Counted from the first letter of the stretch, positions 26,130 to 35,453 are shown. The stretch: 53,384 nt of DNA from Candidatus Kapaibacterium sp. (GCA_018882895.1 VERF01000011.1:1-53384), one strand, 5' to 3'. Program-made: numbers and translations. The notes: generated by a model not told the origin, from the sequence alone.

Positions 26130-27209
26130 ATGACGGTAGTCCGGCAAATAGTTTTCGGTCTTGCGGTACTCTTCGCAACGTCATCGCTTGCTCTGGCGCA
26201 GGCAGGGGGCGCGGCAGTGCCGTTCCTGCTTATCACGCCCGACTCGCGTGCAAGCGGGATGGGGGACATCGGCACGGCGATGACCGATGACATCAACGCA
26301 ATCTTCTGGAACACCGGTGCGCTGGCATTCAATGACGCCTCCAACCAGGTCGCGCTGAGCTTCGCAAAGTGGCTTCCACAGTTCAATGCTGACCTGTACT
26401 ACTCGTATGGCACGTATGGTCAATACGTTGAGGAGCTCGGCGGTACAATCGCCGGCTCGTTCATCTTCATGAATCTGGGCGAGTTCACTAAGACAAATGA
26501 AAACGGCCAGGCTCTCGGGAAGTTTCGCTCCAACGAATTCTGTGTCGGCGTCGCCTACGGCACGGAAGTAGGCAACGACGTTGGTCTCGGTGTACAGGTC
26601 AAGTACATCCAATCGAATCTGGCACCTGCCAGCGGCGCAGGTACACCGGGCGCGGGAGTCGGTATCTCGAGTGCATTCGACCTTGGCGTGATGTGGCGTC
26701 CATCCGAGCTCGACATCTTTGGTGAGGAGTTTGGCAATCGCCTTAGCGTGGGCGCTAACCTGCAGAACTTCGGTCCGAAGATGACCTATGACCGCGAATC
26801 GGACCCGCTTCCAACCAACCTGCGTGTAGGCGTTGCCGTGACCGTTCTTGAAGATGAGTTCAACAAGCTCACGTTCTCGTCGGACATCATGAAATTGCTC
26901 GTTCGCCGCGAAGGCCGCAACTCGGACCCGCTTCCAATTTCGCTTGTTACCTCATGGGAGCGCGGTGGACTAGAGACGGGCTTTGGCATGGAGTATGTCT
27001 ACGATAAGTCGGTGGCACTCCGTGGCGGTTACTTCACAGAACCTGCCGCCGCCGGAGCGCGTGAGTACTTCACGCTGGGTGCTGGTGTGAATTACGATAT
27101 CTTCCGGGCCGACTTCAGCTACTACATCACGGTCGAGCAGAATCACCCTCTGGGCAACACGCTCCGTTTCTCGTTGATCGTCGACTGGGGTCGCGAAGCG
27201 AACCTGTAA
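26130..27209 (+). CDS. porV: Type IX secretion outer-membrane protein PorV
   Basis: A 359-residue FadL-like outer-membrane beta-barrel that shuttles cargo from the translocon to PorU. The signal peptide is MTVVRQIVFGLAVLFATSSLALA. The mature start has the PorV/PorQ hallmark AVPFLLITPDSRASGMGD, then DDINAIFWNTGALAF. The rest is a series of amphipathic strands ending in an aromatic-rich C-terminus (NTLRFSLIVDWGREANL), typical of outer-membrane insertion. Three in-frame starts exist (GTG 26109, ATG 26118, ATG 26130). GGAG at 26120-26123 and the compact signal peptide favour 26130. The neighbouring porU makes the assignment firm. Confidence 0.92.
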   Translation: MTVVRQIVFGLAVLFATSSLALAQAGGAAVPFLLITPDSRASGMGDIGTAMTDDINAIFWNTGALAFNDASNQVALSFAKWLPQFNADLYYSYGTYGQYVEELGGTIAGSFIFMNLGEFTKTNENGQALGKFRSNEFCVGVAYGTEVGNDVGLGVQVKYIQSNLAPASGAGTPGAGVGISSAFDLGVMWRPSELDIFGEEFGNRLSVGANLQNFGPKMTYDRESDPLPTNLRVGVAVTVLEDEFNKLTFSSDIMKLLVRREGRNSDPLPISLVTSWERGGLETGFGMEYVYDKSVALRGGYFTEPAAAGAREYFTLGAGVNYDIFRADFSYYITVEQNHPLGNTLRFSLIVDWGREANL

Positions 27210-27233
27210 GGGGCCTGCAGAGAGCCCTGCCTC

Positions 27234-27848
27234 CTAGCGATCGACTTCCTCGGCTTTGCGCCGCCTGCGTCGCCATAGCCAGTATCCGAAGCCCAAGGCA
27301 AGCACGATGGTGATGGCCCATCCGTAGGCAGAGATGTAGCCCTCCACATCACGCCAGCGCTGGCCCACGTGCATGCCCGCAAAGAGCAGGATGCCGTTCC
27401 AAACAAGTGCGCTTATGCTGCACTGGATCACGGTACGAATCAGGGGTAGCTTTGATACTCCTGCGGCAAACGCCACAACGGCCCGCGTGCCGGCCAGAAA
27501 TCGGTTCGAAACAATGATCAGTCCATGGTACTTGTCGAACAGACGCTCGACGTAAGCCAGCGTATCATGATCGATAAATGGCACCCAGCGTGATTCGGCG
27601 ATGGCCTCGCCATAGCGACGACCAAGCGCATAGGCAACGCAGAACCCCGCAACCGAGCCCACCGTGGCCACGGTCAACGTGGGCGTAAAGCCGATCACCC
27701 CCATTCCGATGAGCGAGCCCATGAACACGAGCAGAACGTCGCTCGGTGAAGGGGGCACGAGATTCTCGATGAAGGCAATCAGAAAGGTCACTGCAAGGAT
27801 CGCCCAGACCGGCAAACCCTGCAGGAATTCGATAAGTGATTCGATCAT
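27234..27848 (-). CDS. DedA-family membrane protein
   Basis: A 204-residue inner-membrane protein of the DedA/SNARE-associated family. Recognisable parts are the amphipathic re-entrant segment FIENLVPPSPSDVLLVFMGSL near residues 25-45, GRRYGEAIAESRWVPF near 75-90, and NRFLAGTRAVVAFAAGVSKLP near 113-133, whose Arg and Gly residues are conserved in the family. Members act in lipid-carrier recycling (undecaprenyl phosphate or phosphatidylethanolamine translocation) and in proton-gradient upkeep; which one applies cannot be told. The frame is open 14 codons further upstream, but Met at 27848 gives the usual N-terminus. The gene is convergent with porV and divergent from the aldehyde dehydrogenase. 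A weak minus-strand -7 element (TAGGTTCG) lies at 27875-27882. Confidence 0.9.
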   Translation of the reverse strand: MIESLIEFLQGLPVWAILAVTFLIAFIENLVPPSPSDVLLVFMGSLIGMGVIGFTPTLTVATVGSVAGFCVAYALGRRYGEAIAESRWVPFIDHDTLAYVERLFDKYHGLIIVSNRFLAGTRAVVAFAAGVSKLPLIRTVIQCSISALVWNGILLFAGMHVGQRWRDVEGYISAYGWAITIVLALGFGYWLWRRRRRKAEEVDR

Positions 27849-27867
27849 GGCATGTAAGCTTGAAGCA

Positions 27868-27903
27868 TTGACAGCGAACCTACACAGCATCGACGTAAAT
27901 TTG
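27868..27903 (+). promoter_or_regulatory. Promoter of the P5C dehydrogenase gene
   Basis: TTGACA at 27868-27873 and TAAATTTG at 27896-27903, an exact TAnnTTTG. The spacer is 22 bases, longer than the 18 seen elsewhere, so the -33 assignment is less sure. A weak divergent element for dedA lies inside the same stretch. Confidence 0.5.
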
Positions 27904-27927
27904 CGCTCTTCTCAACATGAGGACATT

Positions 27928-29475
27928 ATGAAGCCATTTGTCAACGAAGCGTATCACGACTTCACCAAGCCGGCCGTTGCGGCCAAACAGCGCGCCGCCA
28001 TCGATGCCGTTCGCAAGGCCTTCGGTAAGGAGTACCCGAACATCATCAACGGCAAGCGTGTCAAGACGGCCATCAAGACCAAGAGTCTGAACCCCGCCGC
28101 CCCCTCCGAAGTGGTCGGCATCTTTCAGAAGTCCGGCGTCGACGATGCAGAGAAGGCAATGCGTGCGGCACTGAAGGCCTTTGAGACGTGGAAGAACGTC
28201 GACCCGAAGAAGCGCGCCAACGTGCTCTTCAAGGCCGCCAATATCATGCGCCGGCGTCGTCTCGAGATCAACGCGTGGATGATCAGCGAAGTCGGTAAGA
28301 ACTACCTCGAAGCTGATGCCGACACCTGTGAGGCGATCGACTTTCTGGAATTTTATGGCCGCGAGATGTTGCGTCTTGCCGGACCTCAGCCGATCGTGCC
28401 GCAGCCGGGAGAGAAGAACGAACTTCTCTACATTCCACTTGGCGTAGGCGTGATCATCCCACCATGGAATTTCCCGTTTGCGATCCTTGCCGGCATGTCT
28501 GCCGCTGCAATAGTCACCGGAAACACCATCGTACTGAAGCCATCGAGCGATTCGCCGATGATGGGTTGGCTGTTCGTGGAGATCATGAAGGAAGCCGGAC
28601 TTCCCGATGGCGTGCTGAACTTCCTCGTGGCCTCCGGTGCCGAGGCGGGGGATTATCTGGTTGGACATCCGAAGACAAGATTCATTTCCTTTACAGGCTC
28701 GATGCAGGTCGGCCTGCATGTAAATGAACTTGCTGCCAAGCCGCAGCCGGGGCAGATCTGGATCAAGCGTGTCGTTGCCGAGATGGGCGGTAAGGATGCA
28801 ATCGTCGTTGATTCAGAGACTGATGTGGATGTGGCAGTGCAGGGTGTGGTTGCCGCGGCATTCGGCTTCCAAGGTCAGAAGTGCTCGGCGTGCTCACGGG
28901 CGATCATCGATGCGAAGATCTATGACGAATTCGTCGCCAAGCTCAAGATCGCCGTCGACGCCATCGTCGTGGGCGACCCGAAGGACGATGTGCGGATGGG
29001 GCCTGTGGTCTCTCCTCGTGCGGAACGCACGATCCTCGACTACATCGAGATCGGTAAGAAGGAAGGCAAGCTCATCTGCGGTGGATCGAAGGTGGCCGGT
29101 ATGGATGGTTACTTCATCCAGCCAACCGTTTTCGTCAACGTCAAGCCAACGGCGCGCATCATGCAGGAAGAGATCTTCGGTCCGGTGCTGGCGGTGTGCA
29201 AGGCGCGTGACTTTGACCATGCACTCGAGATCGCCAACAAAACGATCTATGGACTGACCGGAGCCGTTTACACGCGCAATGCCCGCAAGCTGGCACGCGC
29301 CCGCAATGAGTTCCATTGCGGCAACCTCTATCTGAACCGAAAGTGCACCGGAGCAATGGTCGGCGGTCATCCGTTCGGTGGCTTTAACATGAGCGGTACT
29401 GATTCCAAGGCAGGTGGACACGACTACCTGATGCTGTTTTTGCAGGGTAAATCCGTGGCAACCAAGGTGTCGTGA
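27928..29475 (+). CDS. 1-pyrroline-5-carboxylate dehydrogenase
   Basis: A 515-residue aldehyde dehydrogenase that oxidises glutamate semialdehyde (P5C) to glutamate with NAD+, the second step of proline breakdown. IPPWNFPFAI near residue 177 and VLKPSSDSP near 201 bind the cofactor. The general base is Glu285 in AEMGGKDAI and the catalytic Cys319 lies in GQKCSACSR, the form typical of the RocA/P5CDH branch. The C-terminus YLNRKCTGAMVGGHPFGGFNMSG (in pieces) is also characteristic. The open frame extends to 27664, but GAGG at 27919-27922 and the family N-terminus favour ATG 27928. Proline dehydrogenase is not in the window. The stop overlaps the next start by one base. Confidence 0.92.
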   Translation: MKPFVNEAYHDFTKPAVAAKQRAAIDAVRKAFGKEYPNIINGKRVKTAIKTKSLNPAAPSEVVGIFQKSGVDDAEKAMRAALKAFETWKNVDPKKRANVLFKAANIMRRRRLEINAWMISEVGKNYLEADADTCEAIDFLEFYGREMLRLAGPQPIVPQPGEKNELLYIPLGVGVIIPPWNFPFAILAGMSAAAIVTGNTIVLKPSSDSPMMGWLFVEIMKEAGLPDGVLNFLVASGAEAGDYLVGHPKTRFISFTGSMQVGLHVNELAAKPQPGQIWIKRVVAEMGGKDAIVVDSETDVDVAVQGVVAAAFGFQGQKCSACSRAIIDAKIYDEFVAKLKIAVDAIVVGDPKDDVRMGPVVSPRAERTILDYIEIGKKEGKLICGGSKVAGMDGYFIQPTVFVNVKPTARIMQEEIFGPVLAVCKARDFDHALEIANKTIYGLTGAVYTRNARKLARARNEFHCGNLYLNRKCTGAMVGGHPFGGFNMSGTDSKAGGHDYLMLFLQGKSVATKVS

Positions 29476-30218
29476 TGTATCGCCCCCTGACACTCACCTG
29501 TGTAGTGATTCTCTGCCTGGCAGCAGGTCATCAGCACTCCAAAGCACAAACTGGCAGGGTGAACCAGCCGGCGGTACCACTTGGACGGATGCACGGAACG
29601 TGGTTCAACGCGCGGTTCATCGAGGAACTCAATCGATCGCGGTCACTGATGGGAGCGATGTCAAAGGTCACGTCTTCCGATCCGCTGTGGGTAAGGATCG
29701 ACACAACGGCCGCTACATCGACCGCCGTCGTCGGCTACAACGTCAACCGAGTCGATTCGATGCCCATCTTCAAGAAGGTCATCAAGGGGGCCGGACAGAA
29801 GTGGGTGATCGGCAATACCGAGCAGCCCTTCTGGATGTTGGCCGATGACGAGATCGCCCGTGCGTATATCGCCCTGACGTCACTCGATAGTCTTGACTCG
29901 CAACCCATCGTTTTGGGGGCACTTCCATCCAAGAATCCGGATCCTTTGTTCATTCTGCGAAGGATGGTCAACAACTCGATCCTAGCAGGCAAGTGGAAGA
30001 GAGCCGACGGAAAAGAGGTCCGTTTCAGCAACGACCTAGTGATGACGGTGGGCGCCGAGTCCGTCCGCTACAACATGAGTTTTGAGCGTGACGGCGCGCA
30101 GGCGCGCATCACCACCACTGATGGGCAGCCCGTTTCATGGATCGTAGAGCGTGCGGGCCGAAAGCTGACGCTTCGTCCCACGAAGGGGGCCCCGCAGGTG
30201 CTGACGCTGTTGCCATAA
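29475..30218 (+). CDS. Secreted protein of unknown function
   Basis: A 247-residue protein I do not recognise. The signal peptide MYRPLTLTCVVILCLAAGHQHSKA is followed by the mature start QTGRVNQPAVPLGRMHGTWFNARFIEEL. The middle contains SLDSLDSQPIVLGALPSKNP. The C-terminal third (LAGKWKRADGKEVRFSND, then VSWIVERAGRKLTLRP) has the alternating strand pattern of a lipocalin-like or small beta-barrel domain, with two GxW motifs. The ATG overlaps the upstream dehydrogenase stop by one base (TGATG), so the two are probably co-transcribed, though no shared function is evident. It has no T9SS tail or lipobox. Confidence 0.7.
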   Translation: MYRPLTLTCVVILCLAAGHQHSKAQTGRVNQPAVPLGRMHGTWFNARFIEELNRSRSLMGAMSKVTSSDPLWVRIDTTAATSTAVVGYNVNRVDSMPIFKKVIKGAGQKWVIGNTEQPFWMLADDEIARAYIALTSLDSLDSQPIVLGALPSKNPDPLFILRRMVNNSILAGKWKRADGKEVRFSNDLVMTVGAESVRYNMSFERDGAQARITTTDGQPVSWIVERAGRKLTLRPTKGAPQVLTLLP

Positions 30219-30257
30219 AATGTTTGGACGCATGGTAACATCTTGGCATGTCACGAC

Positions 30258-30289
30258 TTGACGTTCGTTCAAAAAATGTTGTATCTTTG
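30258..30289 (+). promoter_or_regulatory. Promoter of rplS
   Basis: TTGACG at 30258-30263, an 18-base spacer, and TATCTTTG at 30282-30289, an exact TAnnTTTG. The leader to the ATG is about 70 bases, which could hold regulation of the ribosomal gene. No clear hairpin was identified in it. Confidence 0.75.
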
Positions 30290-30366
30290 CGGCCCGTTCG
30301 GCAAAGACTACGGCAGGAACGGTTCAGACGAATAGAAAACACAGACACAGAACACACGGAGCAACA

Positions 30367-30750
30367 ATGCACCCCAAGGTAAAGGCCATTGAAACGATGG
30401 CAGCCGCAGAAGCCTTTGAGCAGCGTACTGCCAAGGCCGGCGAAGCCTCGCCGATCATTCCGGACTTTCGTCCGGGCGATACGGTGAAGATCGCCGTGCG
30501 CGTGGTTGAAGGTGAGAAGGAACGTGTCCAGAACTTCCAAGGTGTGATCATCGCACGCCGCGGCTCGGGCATGAATGAGACATTCCGAGTCCGGAAGATC
30601 TCTAACGGCGTCGGAGTTGAGCGGATCTTCCCGATCCATTCGCCGATCATTCAGTCCATGCAGGTCGTCAAGGAAGGCTCTGTACGCCGCGCCAAACTCT
30701 ATTACCTACGCGGCATGAGCGACAAGAAGATCCGTCAGAAGCTGTCCTAA
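30367..30750 (+). CDS. rplS: 50S ribosomal protein L19
   Basis: A 127-residue large-subunit ribosomal protein at the interface with the 30S subunit. [20 protein letters not shown] near residues 36-55, [37 protein letters not shown] (in pieces, 58-95) and [18 protein letters not shown] at the C-terminus are all L19 signatures. It has a short N-terminal extension compared with many L19 proteins. GGAG lies five bases before the ATG. trmD and rimM, common partners, are not next to it; it has its own promoter and terminator and so forms a single-gene unit. Confidence 0.96.
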   Translation: MHPKVKAIETMAAAEAFEQRTAKAGEASPIIPDFRPGDTVKIAVRVVEGEKERVQNFQGVIIARRGSGMNETFRVRKISNGVGVERIFPIHSPIIQSMQVVKEGSVRRAKLYYLRGMSDKKIRQKLS

Positions 30751-30792
30751 GACTCAGCTTCCGTCGGTCGCATCAATTCGATTTTTCCAGGG

Positions 30793-30823
30793 GGCCCTGC
30801 AGATTGCGGGGCCTCGTTGTTTC
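30793..30823 (+). terminator. Terminator of rplS
   Basis: A nine-pair stem (GGCCCTGCA with TGCGGGGCC, one wobble) closes the three-base loop GAT and is followed by the T-rich TCGTTGTTT. It ends just before the cinA start at 30838. Confidence 0.75.
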
Positions 30824-30837
30824 AGAACGGTGCCGAG

Positions 30838-32079
30838 ATGCGTGTTGCCCTCATTTCTATCGGTGACGAGGTCCTCATCGGACAGGTTGTCAACCGTAAT
30901 GCAGCGTGGCTGGCCGAGGAGCTCACCCTTATCGGTTGCAGCGTAGCTGAACACGTCACAATAAGCGATACTGCAGAGCAGCTCACGTCCACGATCGACC
31001 GTGTGCGAACATCATGTTCGGTGATCATCATGACAGGGGGCTTGGGTCCAACGCATGATGACATCACCAAGGATGTGCTGACCAGCTACACCTCGGACCG
31101 GCTGGTTATGTCGGAGCAGTGGCTGGCTCATTTGCATGACTGGATGCGCGAGCGCGGCCGCGAGGTCACCGAGCGCAATGCCGCACAAGCCCTCGTGCCA
31201 TCGCGGGCGACCATCCTGCCAAACCCCATCGGGACCGCACCGGGTCTGGCGATTGACCATGCCGGTTGCCTGCTGGTGGCGCTTCCGGGCGTTCCCACCG
31301 AGATGCAGCACATCATGCTTGATCATGTTGTACCGATGCTCGGCGATCGGCTACGAGAAAGCGCCGGCGCACGCGCACAATACATGACGCTTCTAACGGC
31401 CGGTGTGGCTGAGAGCACATTGGCCGATATGCTGGGTGATCCGTCAGATTTTCTGGGCAATGCCACGCTGGCCTTTCTGCCCAGCTACCATGGTGTCCGC
31501 TTGCGCATTGGCATGCGTCATGCCGACGAGGCAGTGCGTCTTCAGGAGCTCTGGAGAGTGCGAGATCATATCCTGCAGAAGGCCGGTAAGTATGTGTATG
31601 GATCGGACAAGCAGACACTGGCCGAGGTCATCGGTACGCGTCTGCGCGAGAGAGGGGAGACCTTGGCGATCGCTGAATCATGCACCAGCGGCATGCTGGG
31701 AGCGCGCCTGACGGACGTGGTCGGCTCAAGCGCGTGGTTCCTCGGCGGCGTGATGTGCTACAGCAATGAGTCAAAGGTGCGCGATCTGTCCGTTCGCGAG
31801 GCAACACTTGCCGCCCAGGGCGCAGTGAGCGTCGAAGTTGCCAAAGAGCTGGCTGAAGGCGTCCGCACACGCTTCGCAAGCACCTATGGCATTGGGATCA
31901 CAGGCGTTGCCGGTCCGGGCGGCGGCTCGGTCGAAAAGCCGGTTGGTACGGTGTGCATCGCTGTGGCTGTAAGCGGACACTGTGTCTCGACGCGATTTCA
32001 GTTCGGTAACGACCGTTACGTCAATCGCGAGCGGAGCGTCGGCGCGGCCATGGCCATGCTCTGGAGGTTGCTGAAGTGA
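30838..32079 (+). CDS. cinA: CinA-family protein, NMN amidohydrolase-like
   Basis: A 413-residue two-domain protein. The N-terminal molybdopterin-binding-like domain (MRVALISIGDEVLIGQVVNRN, then TGGLGPTHDDITKD near residue 68) corresponds to the ADP-ribose pyrophosphatase half. The C-terminal PncC-like domain (ETLAIAESCTSGMLGARLTDVVGSS near 275-300, in pieces, and GITGVAGPGGGSVEKPVGTV near 357-376) is the nicotinamide mononucleotide deamidase half. Together these recycle NMN in the pyridine nucleotide cycle; the older name refers to competence induction. ATG 30838 was chosen over TTG 30817, which lies inside the rplS terminator. It overlaps tsaD by four bases. Confidence 0.93.
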   Translation: MRVALISIGDEVLIGQVVNRNAAWLAEELTLIGCSVAEHVTISDTAEQLTSTIDRVRTSCSVIIMTGGLGPTHDDITKDVLTSYTSDRLVMSEQWLAHLHDWMRERGREVTERNAAQALVPSRATILPNPIGTAPGLAIDHAGCLLVALPGVPTEMQHIMLDHVVPMLGDRLRESAGARAQYMTLLTAGVAESTLADMLGDPSDFLGNATLAFLPSYHGVRLRIGMRHADEAVRLQELWRVRDHILQKAGKYVYGSDKQTLAEVIGTRLRERGETLAIAESCTSGMLGARLTDVVGSSAWFLGGVMCYSNESKVRDLSVREATLAAQGAVSVEVAKELAEGVRTRFASTYGIGITGVAGPGGGSVEKPVGTVCIAVAVSGHCVSTRFQFGNDRYVNRERSVGAAMAMLWRLLK

Positions 32080-33080
32080 ACATCCTTGCCATCGAGACAT
32101 CGTGCGATGACACCGCTGCCGCCGTGCTGAGTAACGGCAACGTACTGAGCAACGTCATTTCATCGCAAGTCGTACACGACCTCTACGGTGGGATCGTACC
32201 CGAATTGGCCTCTCGCGAGCACATGCTGCTGATCGCTCAGATCGTTGATTCCGCGATGGCCAAGGCCAGCATGGACCTCGCGTCCATCGACGCCATCGCC
32301 GTCACCAGTGGCCCCGGCCTGGCAGGATCACTCCTGGTGGGAACGCACTTTGCTAAGGGGCTGGCGCTGGCACTCGGTGTTCCTTTGCATCCGGTGCACC
32401 ATATCGAGGCTCACTTGTATTCGGGATACCTCGAAGAACCCACGCTGGCGTATCCGAGTGTCACGCTCGTGGTCAGCGGCGGACACACAAGTATCTTTCT
32501 AGTTGAATCCCCGGAGTCATACCAAGTTCTCGGGTCGACCACCGACGATGCCGCCGGCGAGGCGTTTGACAAGATCGCCAAGATGCTGGGGTTGGGATAT
32601 CCGGGTGGACCCGCCATCGACCGCCATGCCGCCATGGGCAATGCCGAGGCCTTTGCATTCCCACGAAGCCGCATGCACGAGGACTCGTACGACTTTTCGT
32701 TCAGTGGACTCAAGTCGGCCGTCCGGCGCGTGGTTGAGTCACTCTCGGGTAAGGACAAGCCCCTTCCCATAGATGACCTGTGCGCATCAGCTCAGACAGC
32801 GATCACCGATGTCCTGGTCAGCAAGACAATGCGTGCGGCAAAGGCCAACAACGTTCCTGCTGTGACCATCGCCGGTGGGGTAAGTGCCAACACTGAACTG
32901 CGCCAGCGCATGGCCGATGCCTGTAGCCAGGCCGGCATGCAATTCGTGGCGCCACGGATGCAGTATTGCGTCGACAATGCAGCAATGATCGGAGCTGTTG
33001 CCGCCATGCGCATAGCACGGGGACATTCGGCCGGTACGGTTGATTTCTGCGTCGACCCGAAGCCGATCCGCAGGCGCTGA
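32076..33080 (+). CDS. tsaD: tRNA N6-adenosine threonylcarbamoyltransferase subunit TsaD
   Basis: Transfers threonylcarbamoyl to A37 of ANN-decoding tRNAs, working with TsaB and TsaE. It has 334 residues. The N-terminus MNILAIETSCDDTAAAV, the metal-binding HHIEAHLYSGYLE near residue 110, VSGGHTSIFLV near 132, and VAGGVSANTELR-type motif (IAGGVSANTEL) near 268 are all signatures. The start is GTG, overlapping the cinA stop by four bases. The gene is convergent with glyA; only two bases separate the stop codons and no terminator is visible between them. Confidence 0.97.
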   Translation: MNILAIETSCDDTAAAVLSNGNVLSNVISSQVVHDLYGGIVPELASREHMLLIAQIVDSAMAKASMDLASIDAIAVTSGPGLAGSLLVGTHFAKGLALALGVPLHPVHHIEAHLYSGYLEEPTLAYPSVTLVVSGGHTSIFLVESPESYQVLGSTTDDAAGEAFDKIAKMLGLGYPGGPAIDRHAAMGNAEAFAFPRSRMHEDSYDFSFSGLKSAVRRVVESLSGKDKPLPIDDLCASAQTAITDVLVSKTMRAAKANNVPAVTIAGGVSANTELRQRMADACSQAGMQFVAPRMQYCVDNAAMIGAVAAMRIARGHSAGTVDFCVDPKPIRRR

Positions 33081-33082
33081 CC

Positions 33083-34378
33083 TTACAGAGTCGGATACAG
33101 AGCGAACCGATTGCAGAAGGCCTTTACATCGGCCTTCACCGAAGCATAGACCTCTTCATTGCCGATGTTTGTGATCACTCGATCGATGAATCGCGCGATC
33201 TGGCGCATATCGTCCTCAACCATTGAGCGACTCGTCATGGCTGCCGTTCCAAGGCGAATGCCACTGGTGACCAGTGGTGGCTGCGTGTCGTACGGAACGG
33301 CGTTCTTATTACACGTGATGCCCGACGCGTCAAGGGCATTTTCAGCCTGCTTGCCGGTGACGTTCTTGTTGCGCAGATCGATCAGCATCAGGTGATTATC
33401 CGTTCCGCCTGAGACGATGTTGTAGTCATGCTTCATGAGCTCATCGGCCATGGCTGCGGCATTGCGAACAACCTGCTTGGTGTATTCGTCAAACTCATCG
33501 GTGAGACATTCACCAAATGCCACTGCCTTGGCGGCGATCACATGCATCAGTGGGCCACCCTGAATGCCGGGCATCACCATTGAATCGATGAGTTCGCCCA
33601 TGAGCTTCTTGCGTCCGCTCTTTGGGGCCACCTTGCCGAATGGATTCTCGTAGTTCTTGCCCATCACGATCAGACCACCGCGCGGACCACGCAGTGTCTT
33701 ATGCGTTGTGGAGGTAACGATGTCACAGTATGGGACGGGGCTCATCAAACGCCCCTTTGCGATCAAGCCGGCCGGATGGGCGATGTCTGCCAAAAGAAAC
33801 GCACCAACTTTGTCAGCGATCTGACGAAATGCCGAGAAGTCGATCTCACGGGAATAGGCGCTGGCTCCCACGGTGATCATCTTCGGGCGGTGCTGCGTGG
33901 CAAGGTCCTCGACAACATTATAGTCGATGCGCCCTGTTGCCTGATCAAGACCATATCCGAGGAAGTTGTAGAACATCCCGGAGAAGTTCACTGGTGAGCC
34001 GTGCGTAAGGTGGCCTCCGTGGGCCAGATCCATGCCGAGCACGGTATCGCCCGGCTTGAGGTAGGTGAAATACACGGCCATGTTCGCACCCGATCCGGAG
34101 TGCGGCTGTACGTTGGCATACTCGGCACCGAAAAGCGTCTTGAGGCGCTCAATGGCGATGTTCTCAGCCACGTCCACCCACTCACATCCGCCGTAATAGC
34201 GCTTGCCGGGATAGCCCTCGGCGTACTTATTGGTCAGGATGCTGCCCTGGGCCTCCATCACGCTCAGAGACGTGAAGTTCTCGCTGGCAATGAGTTCGAT
34301 CTTGTCACACTGACGTCCGTATTCACCCTGCACGGCGTGAAAGACTTCCGGGTCGGCTTGCTGAAGATTCGTGTACAT
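33083..34378 (-). CDS. glyA: Serine hydroxymethyltransferase
   Basis: A PLP enzyme that converts serine and tetrahydrofolate to glycine and 5,10-methylene-tetrahydrofolate, the main source of one-carbon units. From Met at 34378 it has 431 residues. [11 protein letters not shown] near residue 27, [15 protein letters not shown] near 48-62, and the PLP-lysine motif [14 protein letters not shown] near 225-238 are diagnostic. The frame is open 66 codons further upstream, but that extension is unlike the family and is rejected. The gene lies 67 bases downstream of the T9SS-tail protein on the same strand, with no -7 element seen in the gap, so it may be co-transcribed. Confidence 0.96.
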   Translation of the reverse strand: MYTNLQQADPEVFHAVQGEYGRQCDKIELIASENFTSLSVMEAQGSILTNKYAEGYPGKRYYGGCEWVDVAENIAIERLKTLFGAEYANVQPHSGSGANMAVYFTYLKPGDTVLGMDLAHGGHLTHGSPVNFSGMFYNFLGYGLDQATGRIDYNVVEDLATQHRPKMITVGASAYSREIDFSAFRQIADKVGAFLLADIAHPAGLIAKGRLMSPVPYCDIVTSTTHKTLRGPRGGLIVMGKNYENPFGKVAPKSGRKKLMGELIDSMVMPGIQGGPLMHVIAAKAVAFGECLTDEFDEYTKQVVRNAAAMADELMKHDYNIVSGGTDNHLMLIDLRNKNVTGKQAENALDASGITCNKNAVPYDTQPPLVTSGIRLGTAAMTSRSMVEDDMRQIARFIDRVITNIGNEEVYASVKADVKAFCNRFALYPTL

Positions 34379-34445
34379 GTTTGGTATGTGGTGAGGTGTC
34401 GAAGTGGTGAACGCAGGAGGGTTGCTTGGGGGTGTTAGCTGCGGC

Positions 34446-35390
34446 TTAGCGAACAATCGAAAGCGGTAGCAGGAAGTTCCTGTCGGCTGAACGAACAACA
34501 AGCGAGTACATACCTTGCGGCATGGTGCCAAGTTCCAGAACCAATGCTGGCGCTTCAACAAAACGGCGGCGAGCAAGGGGCATCACGGCTCCCGTGGTCG
34601 AGACGATATCGATGTCGACCTGCGTGCCCAAAAATGACGTGGGCATGGTCAGCACGGAAACGTCCGAGGTAGGATTCGGTGCTACCGAGAACCGCACGTC
34701 CTGCTCATACGACCGCACAGAGGTGAAATCGGACGAATCCAGGCAAATGGTCTGACCAGACGCAAGGTCATTGATGCACAACAGTCCTGAGCCCGGTTCG
34801 CCAACACCACCGGCAAGACCAGAGGAAGACCAGTTGATGATCCAGTAAAACTTGCCCATCTCAAACAGGCCAGGCACAGATTCTACGGCTGACGTCAGAA
34901 CAGAGAACGTTGCATTGCTGTCGGGAAAGGCCGTATTGAATGCACTGAACTTTGAATTGCTCTTCAGCGCTGTAACCAGCGCCGGGCCCTCGGTGAACTT
35001 GCCGGGGAGTGGAATTTGACCAATACCCTCAAACAGCGAAGGGTCTGCCAGATTCACGTCTGCGGGAATGGGCGGTGCCGAGCACGTGAAGAACAGTCGG
35101 ATGAATGGCGCGAAAACGGTCGTGTCCTTGCTCTTGCTGCGCACGATGTAGAGCCACATCGGTGCACGACCATCCTTGGAACTCATGGCCAGTTCGATCG
35201 AAGTGCCACCCAAGGGAAGCTCAAGGCCGACGGCGACCACTCCGAGCACCTCGGCGTCGGTGGCCCCGGCAATCGATGCCTTGGCCGCAGTCAGGCATTG
35301 ACTCGGATCATAGGCAGGGGGCGAAAACTGTGCATACACACTGCCCACGGCGAGCACGAGCATAACAAGTATTGAACAAACGAACCGCAT
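34446..35390 (-). CDS. Secreted protein with T9SS C-terminal sorting domain
   Basis: A 314-residue exported protein of unknown function. The signal peptide is [20 protein letters not shown]. Residues about 20-225 form a domain I do not recognise, with a few cysteines ([23 protein letters not shown]). The last 80 residues are a type A-like sorting domain: [30 protein letters not shown], then a [11 protein letters not shown] segment and the short end LPLSIVR. It is therefore a candidate cargo of the PorU/PorV pathway encoded in this window. An exact TAGATTTG -7 element on the minus strand at 35428-35435 lies 37 bases upstream of the start, back to back with the promoter of the E1 gene. Confidence 0.82.
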   Translation of the reverse strand: MRFVCSILVMLVLAVGSVYAQFSPPAYDPSQCLTAAKASIAGATDAEVLGVVAVGLELPLGGTSIELAMSSKDGRAPMWLYIVRSKSKDTTVFAPFIRLFFTCSAPPIPADVNLADPSLFEGIGQIPLPGKFTEGPALVTALKSNSKFSAFNTAFPDSNATFSVLTSAVESVPGLFEMGKFYWIINWSSSGLAGGVGEPGSGLLCINDLASGQTICLDSSDFTSVRSYEQDVRFSVAPNPTSDVSVLTMPTSFLGTQVDIDIVSTTGAVMPLARRRFVEAPALVLELGTMPQGMYSLVVRSADRNFLLPLSIVR

Positions 35391-35427
35391 GGCGGACCTC
35401 GTGAAATGGTCGGAAGAAATCGGAGTG

Positions 35428-35435
35428 CAAATCTA
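35428..35435 (-). promoter_or_regulatory. -7 element of the T9SS-tail protein gene
   Basis: On the minus strand the bases read TAGATTTG, an exact TAnnTTTG, 37 bases upstream of the ATG at 35390. It is ten bases from the opposing element of the E1 gene. Confidence 0.45.
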
Positions 35436-35445
35436 CCACCTGCCG

Positions 35446-35453
35446 TAGTTTTG
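35446..35453 (+). promoter_or_regulatory. -7 element of the fused E1 gene
   Basis: TAGTTTTG is an exact TAnnTTTG, 32 bases before the ATG at 35486. No good -33 box lies at the usual distance. The two divergent elements would overlap in their polymerase footprints. Confidence 0.45.

Noticed and set aside
34379-34576. 66-residue upstream extension of glyA
   Set aside because: It is not related to serine hydroxymethyltransferase and reaches into the end of the next gene upstream.
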